64,000 nt of DNA, taken from the NCBI GenBank assembly GCA_033063855.1, contig CP093829.1, positions 1,684,243 to 1,748,242 of the forward strand, in the 5' to 3' direction. Shown here piece by piece: positions 10,922 through 23,018 of this stretch. This stretch comes from Smittia aterrima (lineage: Eukaryota > Arthropoda > Insecta > Diptera > Chironomidae). How positions within the stretch are numbered: position 1 is the stretch's first letter; each line of letters begins with the position of its first letter. The notes under the pieces are model-generated. The model saw nothing but the letters and a program-made list of their open reading frames with translations. It did not search any database and had not been told where the DNA came from. Both the position numbers and the translations under genes were made by a program.

Positions 10922-12506
10922 ATGTCTCAACGATTTCCAACGCCAAACGTTACGACGGGGCCATCGGGAGGGCCTCCACAAAGATATCCAATGAGGCCTA
11001 ACTATTCACCTCAATCATTCCCAGTGAGTCAAAATTATTTTGTATGTTGAAAGTCTTAACTGAGCCACATTATTGATATTTTCGTTTCCCTTAGCCACGC
11101 AATTACACGCCGCCTCCTCAAATGCCTAGTGGAGCCGGTCCAAACCAACAGAGACCACCGAATCAAAACTTCCAGCGACAAATGCCGTCGACTCCTGGCA
11201 AACGACCTGATCGACCTCCAATTAATTCGGGACCACCGAAGAACGAATATGGACCAGTTAAGAAGAAGAAGAAGCTCGCCGATAAGATTTTGCCTCAGAA
11301 GGTTCGTGATTTGGTTCCAGAGTCTCAAGCATACATGGATCTTCTCGCTTTCGAAAGGAAGCTCGATGCAACAATAATGCGCAAGCGGTTGGACATACAG
11401 GAAGCACTCAAGCGTCCAATGAAACAAAAGAGAAAACTGAGAATCTTCATTTCCAATACATTCTACCCGGCAAAGGAGCCAACCGATGCTGCTGATGGAG
11501 CGGAAGGTTCCGTTGCTTCATGGGAATTGCGAGTTGAAGGTCGATTACTAGAAGATAACAAGAACGACCCGAATAAGATTAAGCGGAAGTTCTCTAGCTT
11601 CTTTAAATCCCTCGTCATCGAGCTCGACAAAGATCTCTATGGACCAGACAATCATCTTGTCGAATGGCATCGAACTCACACGACACAGGAAACTGATGGG
11701 TTCCAAGTGAAACGCCCAGGCGATAGGAATGTTCGTTGCACAATTCTACTGTTACTGGATTATCAGCCACTACAGTTTAAGTTGGATCCAAGATTAGCGA
11801 GACTTCTTGGCGTTCACACTCAGACACGTCCCGTTATCATCTCGGCTTTATGGCAGTACATTAAGACACATAAGCTACAAGACGCCCACGAACGCGAGTA
11901 TATAGTTTGCGACAAGTATCTCGAGCAAATCTTCGGTTGTCCAAAAATGAAGTTCGCAGAAATTCCACAGAGATTGAATCCATTATTGCATCCACCAGAT
12001 CCGATTGTTATCAATCATGTGATTACAGTTGAAGGTGGCATGGAGAACAAGCAAACTGCATGTTACGATATCGATGTAGAAGTCGACGATACTCTGAAGA
12101 ATCAGATGAACAACTTTTTGTTGAGTACTGCAAGTCAGCAAGAGATTCAAGGATTGGATTCGAAAATTCATGAAACAGTTGACACAATTTCGATGGTAAC
12201 TTTAATCTTTGATTTTATTGAAGATCTTCATATTAATTCCTCTAACTTTTTTAGTTGAAAACAAATCGAGAGTTCTTCTTAAGCTTTGCTAAGGACCCAC
12301 AAAGCTTCATCCACAAATGGATTGTTTCGCAATCTCGCGATCTCAAGACCATGACTGATGTCGTTGGAAATCCAGAGGAAGAACGTCGCTCAGAGTTTTA
12401 TTATCAATCTTGGACTCAAGAAGGTGTCTCGCGATACTTCTTTACAAAGGTCAATCAAAAGCGGGCCGAGCTGGAAATGGAAATTCATCGCATTCAGAAC
12501 AAATAA
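10922..12506 (+). CDS. Bap60: Brahma-associated protein 60 kDa (SMARCD), SWI/SNF subunit
   Basis: Exons 10922-11023, 11095-12195 and 12255-12506 join with phase 0 to 484 residues. The N-terminus is Pro/Gln/Asn-rich with a basic KKKKK patch. A long conserved region (LPESQAYMDLLAFERKLD-like, then KRKLRIFISNTF) precedes the SWIB domain at about 250-330 (PLQFKLDPRLARLLGVHTQT, then RPVIISALWQYIKTHKLQD). The C-terminal coiled region ends in EMEIHRIQNK. It is a core subunit of the BAP/PBAP chromatin remodelling complexes that links transcription factors to the remodeller. Length and order match the fly protein closely. Confidence 0.95.
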
Positions 12507-12569
12507 ACTAAAAAGACGATTTCGATCGTTCAGATTGATGTGACGGAGAAGTTTTTCTTGAAAAATAAT

Positions 12570-12625
12570 TTTATTGTCATGATTTGAGACGTTTAAGACG
12601 ACATAATACCTTTAACAATAATAAA
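12570..12625. terminator. Interleaved poly(A) signals of Bap60 and fused
   Basis: AATAAA on + is at 12620-12625 (Bap60) and AATAAA on - is at 12575-12570 (fused). The 3' ends therefore cross by about 50-90 bp. Confidence 0.5.
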
Positions 12626-12654
12626 AGCAGAATCAACTGCACTTCGCTTGAAAC

Positions 12655-15043
12655 TTAAAAATTAAAATCAAATGCTTGAAAGTTTTCAGTTTTGAACCAA
12701 CGATCGAATTCTTCGATGATGTTTGCTGCTTCAGTTCGCACGTCGTTATCCTCATCGTTAAGTAAATTATTTAAACAAGTGTGAATCTCTGGACGCAAAT
12801 GACTTCGCAAAGATAGACAACAGAAGCGACCGAGTAACTTCATCATGAGACAAGTTCGAAGTCTTAATTTTGTATGTTTTGTGCTGAGCATCTCGCAAAA
12901 GTCGATATCGTCGTGGAAGACTATTTGCTCGATCATCTTCGAATTCTCAGGAAGCTCTTGAAGAATAGCGTTGATGAGAGCTACGATAGAAGCAGCAAGA
13001 CGAGCTCCATCCTCAGAATCTCCTCTGATTCCACTCAAGATGAAGCTTCTAAATACATTGTCCAGATTCATGAGAGCAATTGTATCGCAAAACATTTCGA
13101 GAAAGTTTTCTCCTGAGTAAACGAGAAACAAAACCAAATCGTAAATGCTTGAGAGAGTCTTCAATTCACTTTCATTAAACTTAATCAGTTTATCGACCTT
13201 TGGGATTGCCATTAAATCCGTTGAGTTTTGAGGAAGTTTCCTCCCACACAGAAGCTTTGATCGGAAAACAAGATTTGGCACGACTTTGGTCCTGAGATAA
13301 AGTTGATCGATGTCGTCGAGAATTGATTGAGGCATGTCGATTGCATATGGCAAAGAAATTATTTGAACAACATTGTCGACGATTTTTGATCCAAATTTAG
13401 ATTCTCGAAGAAGACCAACGATCATTGTTAACATATTTTCTTGCTTGTAAATCTCGAGATCTCCATCAAGAATCTCTTGCATCGATTTAAACAGAAACTG
13501 AAGCCATTCCTCTGTCTCAACTGGGATGCTCGAAGCATCAGTTGAAACGCAGTCAGATTGAGCCTTCGGAGCCTTCTTCACGATCGTTTGTTCAATTTTA
13601 ATTGATTTCTCTGGACGAATGTTGATATTCTCCATATCTTCAGTCACTTTAGAAACGGAGTTCGCTGGAGGAAACATCGGAAAGTTGGTCATAGGTGACA
13701 TCATAAGATTTGCCAGCTCTGGATCTACGTTATCCATGAAACGATGCATCACCATATTTGAATTCTCGGCAACTGGCTGGAAGTTCAAGATGTTATGAGC
13801 ACGAGGCTGTTCAAGTTGGAACTGTTGCATGTTTAATTGCATATTTGGTCCAGGAATTTTAGATTTGTCCTGATCAATCCTCTCCATTTCATTTTTCAAA
13901 TCAATTGCATCCTCGACATCTGTTTCTTCGACCTCACTTTGAAGATTTATATTCACTCGAAGTGATTCCCGTGAAGATCTGAAGTCTTCGCCTGCAACTT
14001 GATATTGCATTCTTGAAGCTCTTTGTTTAGCTGCAGCTTGTGTTTCTAGTTCTTTTTGAAACTCCTTTGGATTAGTAAAAGCAGATTCGCGATCTTCGTC
14101 ACCACTTGCAATATAAATTTTCCCTTCAACGAATTTATGGCTGAGAATTTGCTTCCATGTCATTCGGCCTTTCGGATCCTTCACGAGAAGTCTTTTGAGA
14201 AAATCAATACAAACTGAGGACAGAAAGCTTGGCCATTTCACCAAGCTGTGGTTTTGAAGTTGAAGCAGGTGAATCATCGTTTGTACATTGAACGGAGGCT
14301 CGCCAGCAAGCATTTCCTAATAAACAAAAGAAGGTAATTCAAGGGACTTAAAAAATTAATTAAAGTAACTTACGTAAATCACACAACCGACACTCCACAG
14401 ATCTGCTTCATGACTATAACCAGTTTTAATAGCCAAGACCTCCGGAGCCATATAAAGGGGTGTTCCTTTGATCGAAACTAACACTTGTGTTCCAAGAGTT
14501 ACGTTCCTAGCTAGACCAAAGTCACAAATCTTAGCTTGACAGTTCTTCTCCATACTCGTCAATAGAATATTCGGTGGCTTCAGGTCCCGATGCAAGATCC
14601 GTCGAAGATGTAAATAATATAAAGCGCTGAGAATCTCTTGAGCTAACTTTTTTGTCCATTCTTCGCCTTTGTGAAGTAACAATAAAAAATGATTTGACAT
14701 TCGATTGATCATAAAAATTTGGGATCTTACCAATTCCTCCGTTCTTTGCAAGAAGTTTATTTAGATCTGTAGGTGCATAATCACATACAAAGACGAATGC
14801 TCCTTCTGGTGTTTCAAACGTCGTATGAAGTTTAATAATATTCGGATGATTTAACTTTTTGTGGATGTCGGCTTCTTTCTTAAGATCAGCTTCCTTTTCA
14901 CTGTTTGTGAGTCGCGGAAAACATCCTTTTGATAGAACTTTCAGTGCCACCGGATTCTTCGTATCTTTCTCTAACGCAAAATACACTTTTCCGAACGATC
15001 CCTCTCCGATTAAACGAGATACTTGATATTTATTGAAATTCAT
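12655..15043 (-). CDS. fu: Serine/threonine kinase fused (STK36), Hedgehog pathway
   Basis: Exons 14731-15043, 14374-14666 and 12655-14316 give 755 residues, close to fly Fu. The kinase domain spans about residues 6-265: glycine loop GEGSFGKVY (13-21), VALK Lys35, HRDLKPPN with catalytic Asp132, DFG at 153-155, APE, and a DLWSVGCVIYEMLAGEPPF segment across the exon 2/3 junction. All catalytic residues are present, so it should be active. The long C-terminal half is helical and repeat-like and corresponds to the regulatory region that binds Costal2 and Su(fu). It signals downstream of Smoothened to Ci. It is tail-to-tail with Bap60 and head-to-head with the clarin-like gene. Confidence 0.95.
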
Positions 15044-15339
15044 TATTTTTGTTTATTATTTTTAAAATAACTTTGTCTGCTCGGAAAAAAATTCTGTCTT
15101 CTCAGCATTTGAAAGTTGAATTTGCTTTAGCTTCAAAATAAAATAAATAAGACACGAAATCGGACAAAGCTTTATCTATAAGTCTAGATTAATACTCAAA
15201 AAGTTATATCTATCGCTGGCGAAACAAATTATGGTAAAAATAATTAAGAAATAATCGAACTCATCACTTTCGAGCATTGAAATCTTTTGTTGATTGCTAA
15301 TTTGCTGAATTTCATTTTTTATTTTCGTTTTTAGCTCAA
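15044..15339. promoter_or_regulatory. Bidirectional promoter region, fused/clarin-like
   Basis: 296 bp of AT-rich DNA separate divergent starts. A CGTTTTTAG acceptor ends at 15334, five bases before the clarin-like ATG, so part of this segment is probably a 5'UTR intron of that gene. No TATA box was recognised. Confidence 0.5.
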
Positions 15340-16017
15340 ATGAATCGCTTACTACCTAAAGTTCTAATTTTTTTGACATTCTTTGGATCATGCATCGTCA
15401 TTGGATTACTTCTGAGCGCTCTGGTGACTTCATGTTGGGTATCGTCGGAAGTCTCCTTCATCGGAAATGCCACAGCTAAAGGCAATCAAAGAGGAACTGT
15501 CGAGTTAGGCTTGTTTACTTACCAAAAAGCTTTGAACTACGGATATGGAGAGCGTCACGAGAACTTCAGTGTTTTACACATTCTAAAAAGTGAAGAAAAC
15601 TTTATGAACTATTGGCTGTGGATGTTGACGGCATTAGCAAGTGGATTTTCGCTTTTCTCGGCAGCTGTCGCCGCTGTGTCTAGCGTGATAGGCACAATCA
15701 AGAAAAATGGTGGAATGGCCCTAATGATCGTGTCCAATGTTGCTGCAGCGATTGGACAAGTCGTCGCATTTATTTGCTGGGTTATTCAATTCTTCAACTA
15801 CATGCAACACAACGTTCTTATCCTAGAAGAGCAAAAGCAATGGTCATCAAGAGGCCAAGCGAAATTCGGTTACAGCTTCTTCTTCATCGTCTTTGCGTTC
15901 ATCATTGTAGTAATCAACTTAACGTTATTGACGACTGCTGCTCGCGCTGAGAGACGTCATAGAAGGAGTCTCGAACCTATCGAGGAGAAAGAAGGAAACT
16001 CAATAATGTTGTATTAG
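15340..16017 (+). CDS. Clarin-like four-pass membrane protein
   Basis: One coding exon, 225 residues. Four hydrophobic segments lie at about 8-30, 92-117, 125-152 and 177-200, with a first extracellular loop (31-91) that holds two N-glycosylation sequons (NAT at 43, NFS at 75) and a GLFTYQKALNYGYG motif. The C-terminus is cytosolic, with a basic ARAERRHRR patch followed by an acidic stretch. This topology and loop match clarins (CLRN1-3), tetraspan-like proteins of sensory and secretory membranes. A more distant claudin/PMP22-type tetraspan is the alternative. A splice acceptor just before the ATG points to a non-coding first exon. Confidence 0.75.
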   Translation: MNRLLPKVLIFLTFFGSCIVIGLLLSALVTSCWVSSEVSFIGNATAKGNQRGTVELGLFTYQKALNYGYGERHENFSVLHILKSEENFMNYWLWMLTALASGFSLFSAAVAAVSSVIGTIKKNGGMALMIVSNVAAAIGQVVAFICWVIQFFNYMQHNVLILEEQKQWSSRGQAKFGYSFFFIVFAFIIVVINLTLLTTAARAERRHRRSLEPIEEKEGNSIMLY

Positions 16018-16187
16018 ATCGAAGACTTAAAAATTATCTACTCGCAGATCCGTCCCAATGGAAGATTTGAGGAAACAAAACAAATCATTCCGAAAGCCAT
16101 TGACTTTTTAGGATTAAGACTCTAAATGCTGACCATTAGACTCACTTTTCTAATTTACTAAATGAATTATTATTTCAAAATGAACAA

Positions 16188-16193
16188 AATAAA
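16188..16193 (+). terminator. Poly(A) signal of the clarin-like gene
   Basis: AATAAA lies 171 bp after the stop codon. Confidence 0.5.
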
Positions 16194-16720
16194 AATGTAC
16201 TAAAATCAAATATTTATTTAGTTGAAGGTTCGATCATTGAAGTGTCAACTGAAGTCGATGCTCATTAGGTTGCTAATTTCTAAAAGAGCTCTTCGTGGAA
16301 ATCACTGACGTGCGAAGTCGAAGGGTTTGTGATTGCAAACAAACTTGCAAATTTTTTAAAGTAAATATTGACGACACCTTGAACTCTTGGACGAACGTCG
16401 ATGTCTTTCCTTGCTAATCAAATAAGAAATTCAGTGGTAACAAGAAAGTTCGAAGAACAGCCGTTTGTTTATTCTCAGAGATATCACGCACAAGAACTGA
16501 GAAATTTTAAAAATCACGCAGAATAACTGACGTCACATCAGAAATATTAATTATTTCTCTGTCAACAAACCAAAAGTTATTTCTGATTAGACGAAGAATT
16601 ATCTTCACCCTCTCAATGAAACGAATAATTTTACTGTTTACTTATTTCGCCGTCTCATGTCGTTTTAAGTCAATGCGAGACGCTTGCCGAGATACGTTCG
16701 TGTGGAGAAACAGAGAGTGA
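16194..16720. other. Intergenic upstream region of the first P450
   Basis: AT-rich DNA before the P450 TATA box. I see no ORF or repeat; it probably holds upstream regulatory sequence. Confidence 0.4.
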
Positions 16721-16755
16721 TATAAAAGCTCTGCCAACGAAGATCTGCTGCCCAT
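16721..16755 (+). promoter_or_regulatory. Core promoter of P450 copy 1
   Basis: TATAAAAG is at 16721-16728, with a possible initiator (CCATTTG, A at about 16754) some 33 bp downstream. The ATG is at 16961, leaving a 5'UTR of about 200 bp. Confidence 0.6.
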
Positions 16756-16960
16756 TTGATCTCTGTACGTTAAACGTTTTCGATACATTTTAGCGATTTA
16801 ATAAAAATCATTTCAGAAAATAAACTGCGAAATAAAATCATTGAAAAACAATTATCAAAGTGAAACTAACGCAGTCTAATTAGATTAGCGTAAAAATATT
16901 TTGTTAAAAACAATTCAAAATCTCGAGAGTTGTAAAAGCTTTGTGGAATAAAACAATAAA

Positions 16961-19900
16961 ATGATTTGGCATGTGGTGAGTGTAAAATTTTCCATGAAAA
17001 CTTTTTTGTCTAAAAATCATTAAATCTCGTGAATAAAAAGTTTGAACGGTCAAATTACGATTGACTCAAGGAACGAAATTTTCTCACTCAATTATTCAAG
17101 CTTAGCTAAAAAGATGATTCTGAATTTTATTTGAGACGCTAATTTGTTGCATAATCGAATAACATGACACGAATGAGTTAACAGCGATGATAGACAGCTC
17201 AATTTATAACGATGCAATTATGAGAAGTGTGCTATATGCGTCACAAAAAAGATATTGATATTTCAATAACGCTTTCTCGGAAAAGGAGACTTTGAATCAA
17301 AGTTCTAATGATGACATCATGTTCAGCGTCCTCCAATTACTCAATTTTGCCAAGTCACACGATGCAGTTGTGAGTCTAACGGAGAAACAATTAAAAGAAA
17401 TTTCACTTTCGTCAAGAATTTTATAAACGATTCTAAAGCTAGAATCAACTAAGTAAGAGAAATGCGACTTAAAATCTTTCGCATTTTCTCTTCATTTGAA
17501 ATAATATTTTGTCACAAACAAATCAAATAAAGTTTTTACGTCTCTCACTTTTAAAGGTCTCACGTCAATTTCAAGTTCACTCCCTTCGGTCAAGGTTGAA
17601 TTTTCCTTCTCAATGTTCAGATTGTTTGAACTTGAATGATCAACTGAATCAACATGAGTGGACATTTGACGTTTTCTTTGTCACATTTGTTCCGCAAACA
17701 TTCGGCGTGCGTGTCTTTTGTAGTCATAATCAGCTATTTGCTTTCTCAATTGCCTTCTTGTCGTAAACACGCTTTATCGGCAAATAGAAGCATATGAGTC
17801 CGTCAGCGTCTTCATTTGCTTAATTACACATCGAAAAAAAATCCCGCGAAGCTTCTGTTCCATCGATTAGAAGATCACAATTATGAATGAAGATAATTTA
17901 TTTTCTTTTTAGCTGGAGCGAGCATCAGCAAGCGAGCTGACTACATTTCTCTCGTTGGCAGCGGCTTTTGTATTTGTCTTCACGTTTTCAAAATATTTCA
18001 AGATCGCGTTGCTGGCAATGAGAATTCCGGGACCGTTTGCGCTTCCTCTCATCGGAAATAGTCTTTGCATAAAGGAGAAAGATCGTGAGTTGTTATTATT
18101 TATAAGAAAAAGCTTCTTCAAAAGCTCATCAATGAAGATCATCAACGAGAGAACTTTACACTGTGAAGAGAATCTCTTCATGTAACCAGACAATTAGTCA
18201 TATTGAGAGTAATAACTCATTAGCATACCAATTGTTATTGTTGTGGTCATTTTGTTATTGAAAAATAGATTCATCAACTTGACCTTCTAAAGGATAATCT
18301 TGAATTGGTTGACACACATGACTTTATTGTTTATTGTTTTTTAATCTAGATTAGAAGTTCAAATCAACGTCAAGTTATTTTGTTTGTGAAAATATTTTAT
18401 TTCTAGTTCTCACCAATCGAATTGCACACGCATGCAAAAATTATGGACCGATTTGCCGCATTTGGCTTGCGATTTACCCGGTTTTCATCGTTTTCGAACC
18501 TGAGTACCTTCAACTTATTCTGGGATCACAGAAACAAACGGAAAAGTCACGTTTCTACAAACTTTTGCACAATTTTCTCGGCAGCGGATTGATAACGAAC
18601 TCAGGAGAGAATTGGTCATCTCATCGACGATATCTTCAGCCAACATTCCACTTGAACATTCTTGAGAAGTTTATTGCAACGTTCGCCGACTCAGCCCAAT
18701 ATTTGCAGGAAAAATTACGAGATCAACAAGAGATTAACATAACAAAGTTCGTCAACGAATGCGTTCTTGATATTCTCAATGGTAAGAAATTAAATGAAAA
18801 GAAACCGAAAGTTACCTGATTGTAAATATTATTTTAGAGGCTGTACTTGGTGTTCCCATCAAAGGTGATAAATCCAAAATAGAAAACTCGCCATTCAGGA
18901 AGTAAATTATTTTGTAGAACGTTTTAGAAAAAGGTTCTAATTAATTCTAATTTTTAGAGGAAAACTTGCGGTTCCGGGACGACTTGCAAAACCTTGGCTT
19001 TTGTTTAGTTTCTTTTATCGATTAACTGAAACGGCATCAGAGGAACTAAATCAAAAGAAACGATTAGATGAATTCACACTGAAAATGATTAACAGAAGAC
19101 GAAACGAGAAGGCAAATGGAATCTTTCCAGAGAGAAAATCTTTGCTTGATTACATGATTGAGATCTCGGAAACTAATTCAGATTTCACTGACGATGATAT
19201 AATTAACGAAGCGTGCACGTTCATGTTGGCTGTGAGTAATGTTTAGTCGAGGCTGTAACTTGAAAATAATTAAATCATCTTAGGGACAAGATTCAGTCGG
19301 AGCAACGCTCGCTCTAACACTTTTCATGCTCGCTCAGCACCAAGATCATCAAGAAAAATGCATCGAAGAACTAGAAGAAATCTTTGGAAGTGAAGATAGA
19401 GTTCCAACAATGAAAGACTTGAAAGAAATGAAACATCTCGAGATGTGCATTAAGGAAACTATGCGGTGAGAAAAGTCTTGACTTCTTATTTGGATTATTT
19501 GACTAAATTGTGATCGTTTCAGTCTCTATCCTGCTGTACCTTTGATTGGTCGTTGTTTAGGAGAAGACGTTAAATTGGGTAACACAACATTGCCAGCTGG
19601 AGCAGAAATTTTCGTCATTCCTTACGCAACTCATCGCCTTGAACAATATTATAAAGATCCCGAAGAGTTCATTCCTGAAAGATTTTCTCCTGAAAACTCC
19701 GAACACAGAAATCCTTACGCGTTTCTTCCTTTCTCCGCCGGACCACGAAATTGCATCGGCTACAAGTTTGCTTACATTGAGATGAAGACAATTCTTTGTA
19801 CAATTCTCAGAAGTTACAAACTTTTGCCTGTCGCTGGAAAGACTAAAGTCGATCCTGTCTTCAGAATCACATTGAGATCGCGAGGAGGACTTTGGGTTCG

Positions 19901-19964
19901 TTTCGAGCCTCGCAACAATAATTCTAATGCTCCGATCATTCAACAAAATTCAAATTTAGCATAG
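16961..19964 (+). CDS. Cytochrome P450, CYP4 clan, tandem copy 1
   Basis: Seven exons: 16961-16975, 17913-18084, 18407-18781, 18838-18901, 18958-19231, 19284-19465, 19523-19964; 507 residues. Exon 1 codes only MIWHV. Exon 2 holds the membrane anchor and the RIPGP hinge. Also seen are the CYP4-type helix-C WSSHRRYLQPTFH, an I-helix AGQDSVG (300-306), the K-helix ETMR (E358/R361), a PERFSPE meander and the heme loop FSAGPRNCIG with Cys438. It should be an endoplasmic-reticulum monooxygenase of fatty-acid, hormone or xenobiotic type; the substrate cannot be told. Compared with copies 2 and 3 it runs 13-14 residues further at the C-terminus. The CYP4 versus CYP325-type subfamily is not assigned. 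Confidence 0.9.
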
Positions 19965-20012
19965 AAATAATTAATGTTTTACGAAATATTAAATTATTGC
20001 GATATTTTCTCT

Positions 20013-20018
20013 AATAAA
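20013..20018 (+). terminator. Poly(A) signal of P450 copy 1
   Basis: AATAAA lies 49 bp after the stop codon. Confidence 0.5.
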
Positions 20019-20168
20019 ATCTGATGACTTAAAATATGAGTGTCGTAAGTTCTCCATTCAAGTCGAATATTGAATGAATGAATGAATTGCTCTGTTTACA
20101 ACTTTTGACCATCAACTCATGGCGTAGTACTTGTTCATTCTTTTCAAGTCATATTCGTGCGAGTTCCA

Positions 20169-20203
20169 TATAAAAGATGAACGCCAGTAAAATTCTAGTC
20201 ATT
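20169..20203 (+). promoter_or_regulatory. Core promoter of P450 copy 2
   Basis: TATAAAAG at 20169-20176 and the arthropod initiator TCAGT at 20199-20203 are spaced about 31 bp apart, the usual distance. Transcription probably starts near 20201. Confidence 0.75.
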
Positions 20204-20369
20204 TGCGCTCAGTACTTTAGTTTGACTGTTGTAAAACTGTTTACCGTGGAAAAATATTTCATAATTGTTCAAAACAATATCTTAAACTTTAAGATTTAAA
20301 GTGACTCTGCAAATAAAGTTAAGTCAATACTCGTTGCAAGCTGAAGTGACTTTTATCTGAAAATTAAAA

Positions 20370-23018
20370 ATGATTTTGCAAACGGTAAGAAAGAAAAATT
20401 CTTTGCAAAATAAAATTCTTTTAATAAGATGCAATTAATTGAGTGATTTTTCTCTAAACGAAAGTCATTATGTTGTTTCTTAATTGAAGTGATCAATCAT
20501 TATTGAGCACATTAGCTTGATAGTAAATAAATCTTGTTTGAAGAGGTTTAACACTTCAGAACTGAATAAGAGAAAAATGAAGATTTAAATAGAATTTCGC
20601 ATTGTTTCAAAGAACGAATTCAGTTTCTCAGTGGCAACAATAAAGATGACTTTTAAAATAAACTTCAATTGAACGAATTTGTTTACTTCGATTCTGGCCA
20701 ATTACATGTAACCAAGTTCATGCTTTAAAGGTCAGTTAATTCAAGGAGCTTCTTCGCGCACATTTACATTGATCGAATTTATATTAGGCCCTAGCTGCTA
20801 GGGACTTTTTGATTTGAATTGTGTTGTTAAATTTATTGTAGTGGAGGTCAACGAATCATTGATTGCTCTACATTATTCATCAAAATAAAATTACGACCGA
20901 TATTTTCTTCACATGAGTTTTGTTGTTTGCTTTGACGGTCACAATCTTGCAATCAGTCATGAACGTTTTGAACGAAAGAAATCTTTGGTTCTTGTATTAA
21001 AAAAACTTGTGAAGAACAATTTACTAAAGAAGAAGAGTGTGATCTTCAGTAAACAACAAATATTTGAATGAAGACTGCTTCGCATTAGTCGAAAGCGAAA
21101 CAATAATATCAATAACAATGACTCGAACGTTGTAAGATTATTAAAATCTATTTTTATTTTCTCAATAGCTTGAGCGTACATCAGCTGGAGAGTTAGCAAC
21201 CTTTCTCTTATTGGCAACGGCTTTTATAATTGTCTTCAAGTTTTCAAGATATTTCAAGTTAGCTTTGCTTGCAATGAGAATGCCGGGACCATTCGCTTAT
21301 CCTCTCATCGGAAATAGTCTTTTCGTTAACGAGAAAGATCGTAAGTTTTTGCTTTCACTAAATTGAATTAAGTCTTTAAAATTTTTAAAAAAGCTTTTGT
21401 CAAAAGCTTCACTTGAAAGTTCGAGGTTTAAAGCTTTATCTTTAAGTTAACTAAGTTAGATTAAGTTTCAAGTTAAACTAACTCCATTTCATATTTTTAG
21501 TTCTTACAAATCGGATCACAAAAGGTTTCAAAACTTACGGACCAATGGGGCGCATATGGATTGCGATTTTTCCGGTTTTTGTGATCCTTGAACCAGAGTA
21601 TCTTCAGCTTATTCTCGGATCGCAAAAGCAAACGGAGAAGTCTTTCTTTTATAAACTTCTGCACAATTTTCTCGGCAGCGGATTGATAACGAACTCAGGA
21701 GAGAATTGGTCTTCTCATCGACGATATCTTCAGCCAGCTTTCCACATGAGCATTCTCGAAAAATTTATTGCAACGTTCGCTGACTCTGCTCAATGTTTGC
21801 ACGAAAAATTACGAGATCAACAAGAGATTAACATAACAAAGTTCGTCAACGAATGCGTTCTTGATATTCTCAATGGTAAGAAATTAAATGAAATGAAAAC
21901 CGAAAGTTAGCAAAGGGTAAATATTATTTCAGAGGCTGTACTCGGTGTTCCCATTAAAGGTGACAAATCCAAAATAGAAAACTCGCCATTCAGGAAGTAA
22001 AGATTTTTGGAGAACGTTTTAGAAAAGATTTTAAACCAATTCTAATTTCTAGAGGAAAACTTGCTGTTCCAGGAAGAGTTGCAAAACCTTGGCTTTTGTT
22101 TGGTTGCTTTTATAAATTAACTAAAGCGGCATCAGAGGAACTAAATCAAAAGAAACGATTAGACGAATTCACACTGAAAATGATTAACAGAAGACGAAAC
22201 GAGAAGGCGAATGGAATCTTTCCGGAGAGAAAATCTTTGCTTGATTACATGATTGAGATCTCGGAAACTAATTCAGATTTTACTGATGACGATATTATTA
22301 ACGAAGCGTGCACGTTCATGTTGGCTGTGAGTAACATTTAGTCGAGGTTTTAACTTGAAAATAAATAAATCTTCTTAGGGACAAGATTCGGTCGGAGCAA
22401 CACTCGCTCTAACAATTTTCATGCTCGCTCAGCACCAAGATCATCAAGAAAAGTGCATCGAAGAACTAGAAGAAATCTTTGGAAATGAAGATAGAGTTCC
22501 AACAATGAAAGACTTGAAAGAAATGAAACATCTCGAGATGTGCATAAAGGAAACTATGCGGTGAGAAAAGTCTTTGCTGCTTTTGAATTATTTGACTAAA
22601 TTGTGATCGTTTCAGTCTCTATCCTGCAGTGCCTTTGATTGGTCGTTGCTTAGGAGAAGACGTTAAATTGGGTAATACAACTTTACCAGCTGGAGCAGAG
22701 ATTTTCGTCATTCCTTACGCAACTCATCGCCTTGAACAATATTACAAAGATCCCGAAGAGTTCATTCCTGAAAGATTTTCTCCTGAAAACTCCGAACATC
22801 GAAATCCTTACGCGTTTCTTCCTTTTTCCGCCGGACCGCGAAATTGCATCGGCTTCAAGTTTGCTTACATTGAGATGAAGACAATTCTTTGTACAATTCT
22901 CAGAAATTACAAACTTTTGCCTGTCGCTGGAAAGACTAAAGTCGATCCTGTCTTCAGAATCACATTAAGATCGCGAGGAGGACTTTGGGTTCGTTTCGAG
23001 CCTCGCAACAATAACTGA
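20370..23018 (+). CDS. Cytochrome P450, CYP4 clan, tandem copy 2
   Basis: Exons 20370-20384, 21169-21340, 21501-21875, 21933-21996, 22053-22326, 22379-22560 and 22616-23018; 494 residues. The first six exons have exactly the same lengths as in copy 1. Exon 1 codes MILQT, exon 2 the anchor and RMPGP hinge, and exon 3 helix C with WSSHRRYLQPAFH. The I-helix is AGQDSVG (D303), K-helix ETMR (358-361) and heme Cys438 in FSAGPRNCIGFKFA. All key residues are intact. Intron 1 (784 bp) is long and shares sequence with intron 1 of copy 3. As with copy 1, it is an ER monooxygenase of unknown substrate. Confidence 0.9.
20789..20803. repeat. 15-bp perfect inverted repeat in intron 1 of P450 copy 2
   Basis: CCCTAGC-T-GCTAGGG forms a perfect 7-bp inverted repeat with a 1-base centre. 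The corresponding place in copy 3 does not keep it. Confidence 0.6.
21391..21409. repeat. 19-bp palindrome in intron 2 of P450 copy 2
   Basis: AAGCTTTTG-T-CAAAAGCTT has perfect 9-bp arms. The same element is in intron 2 of copy 3 at 25082-25100. Confidence 0.8.
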
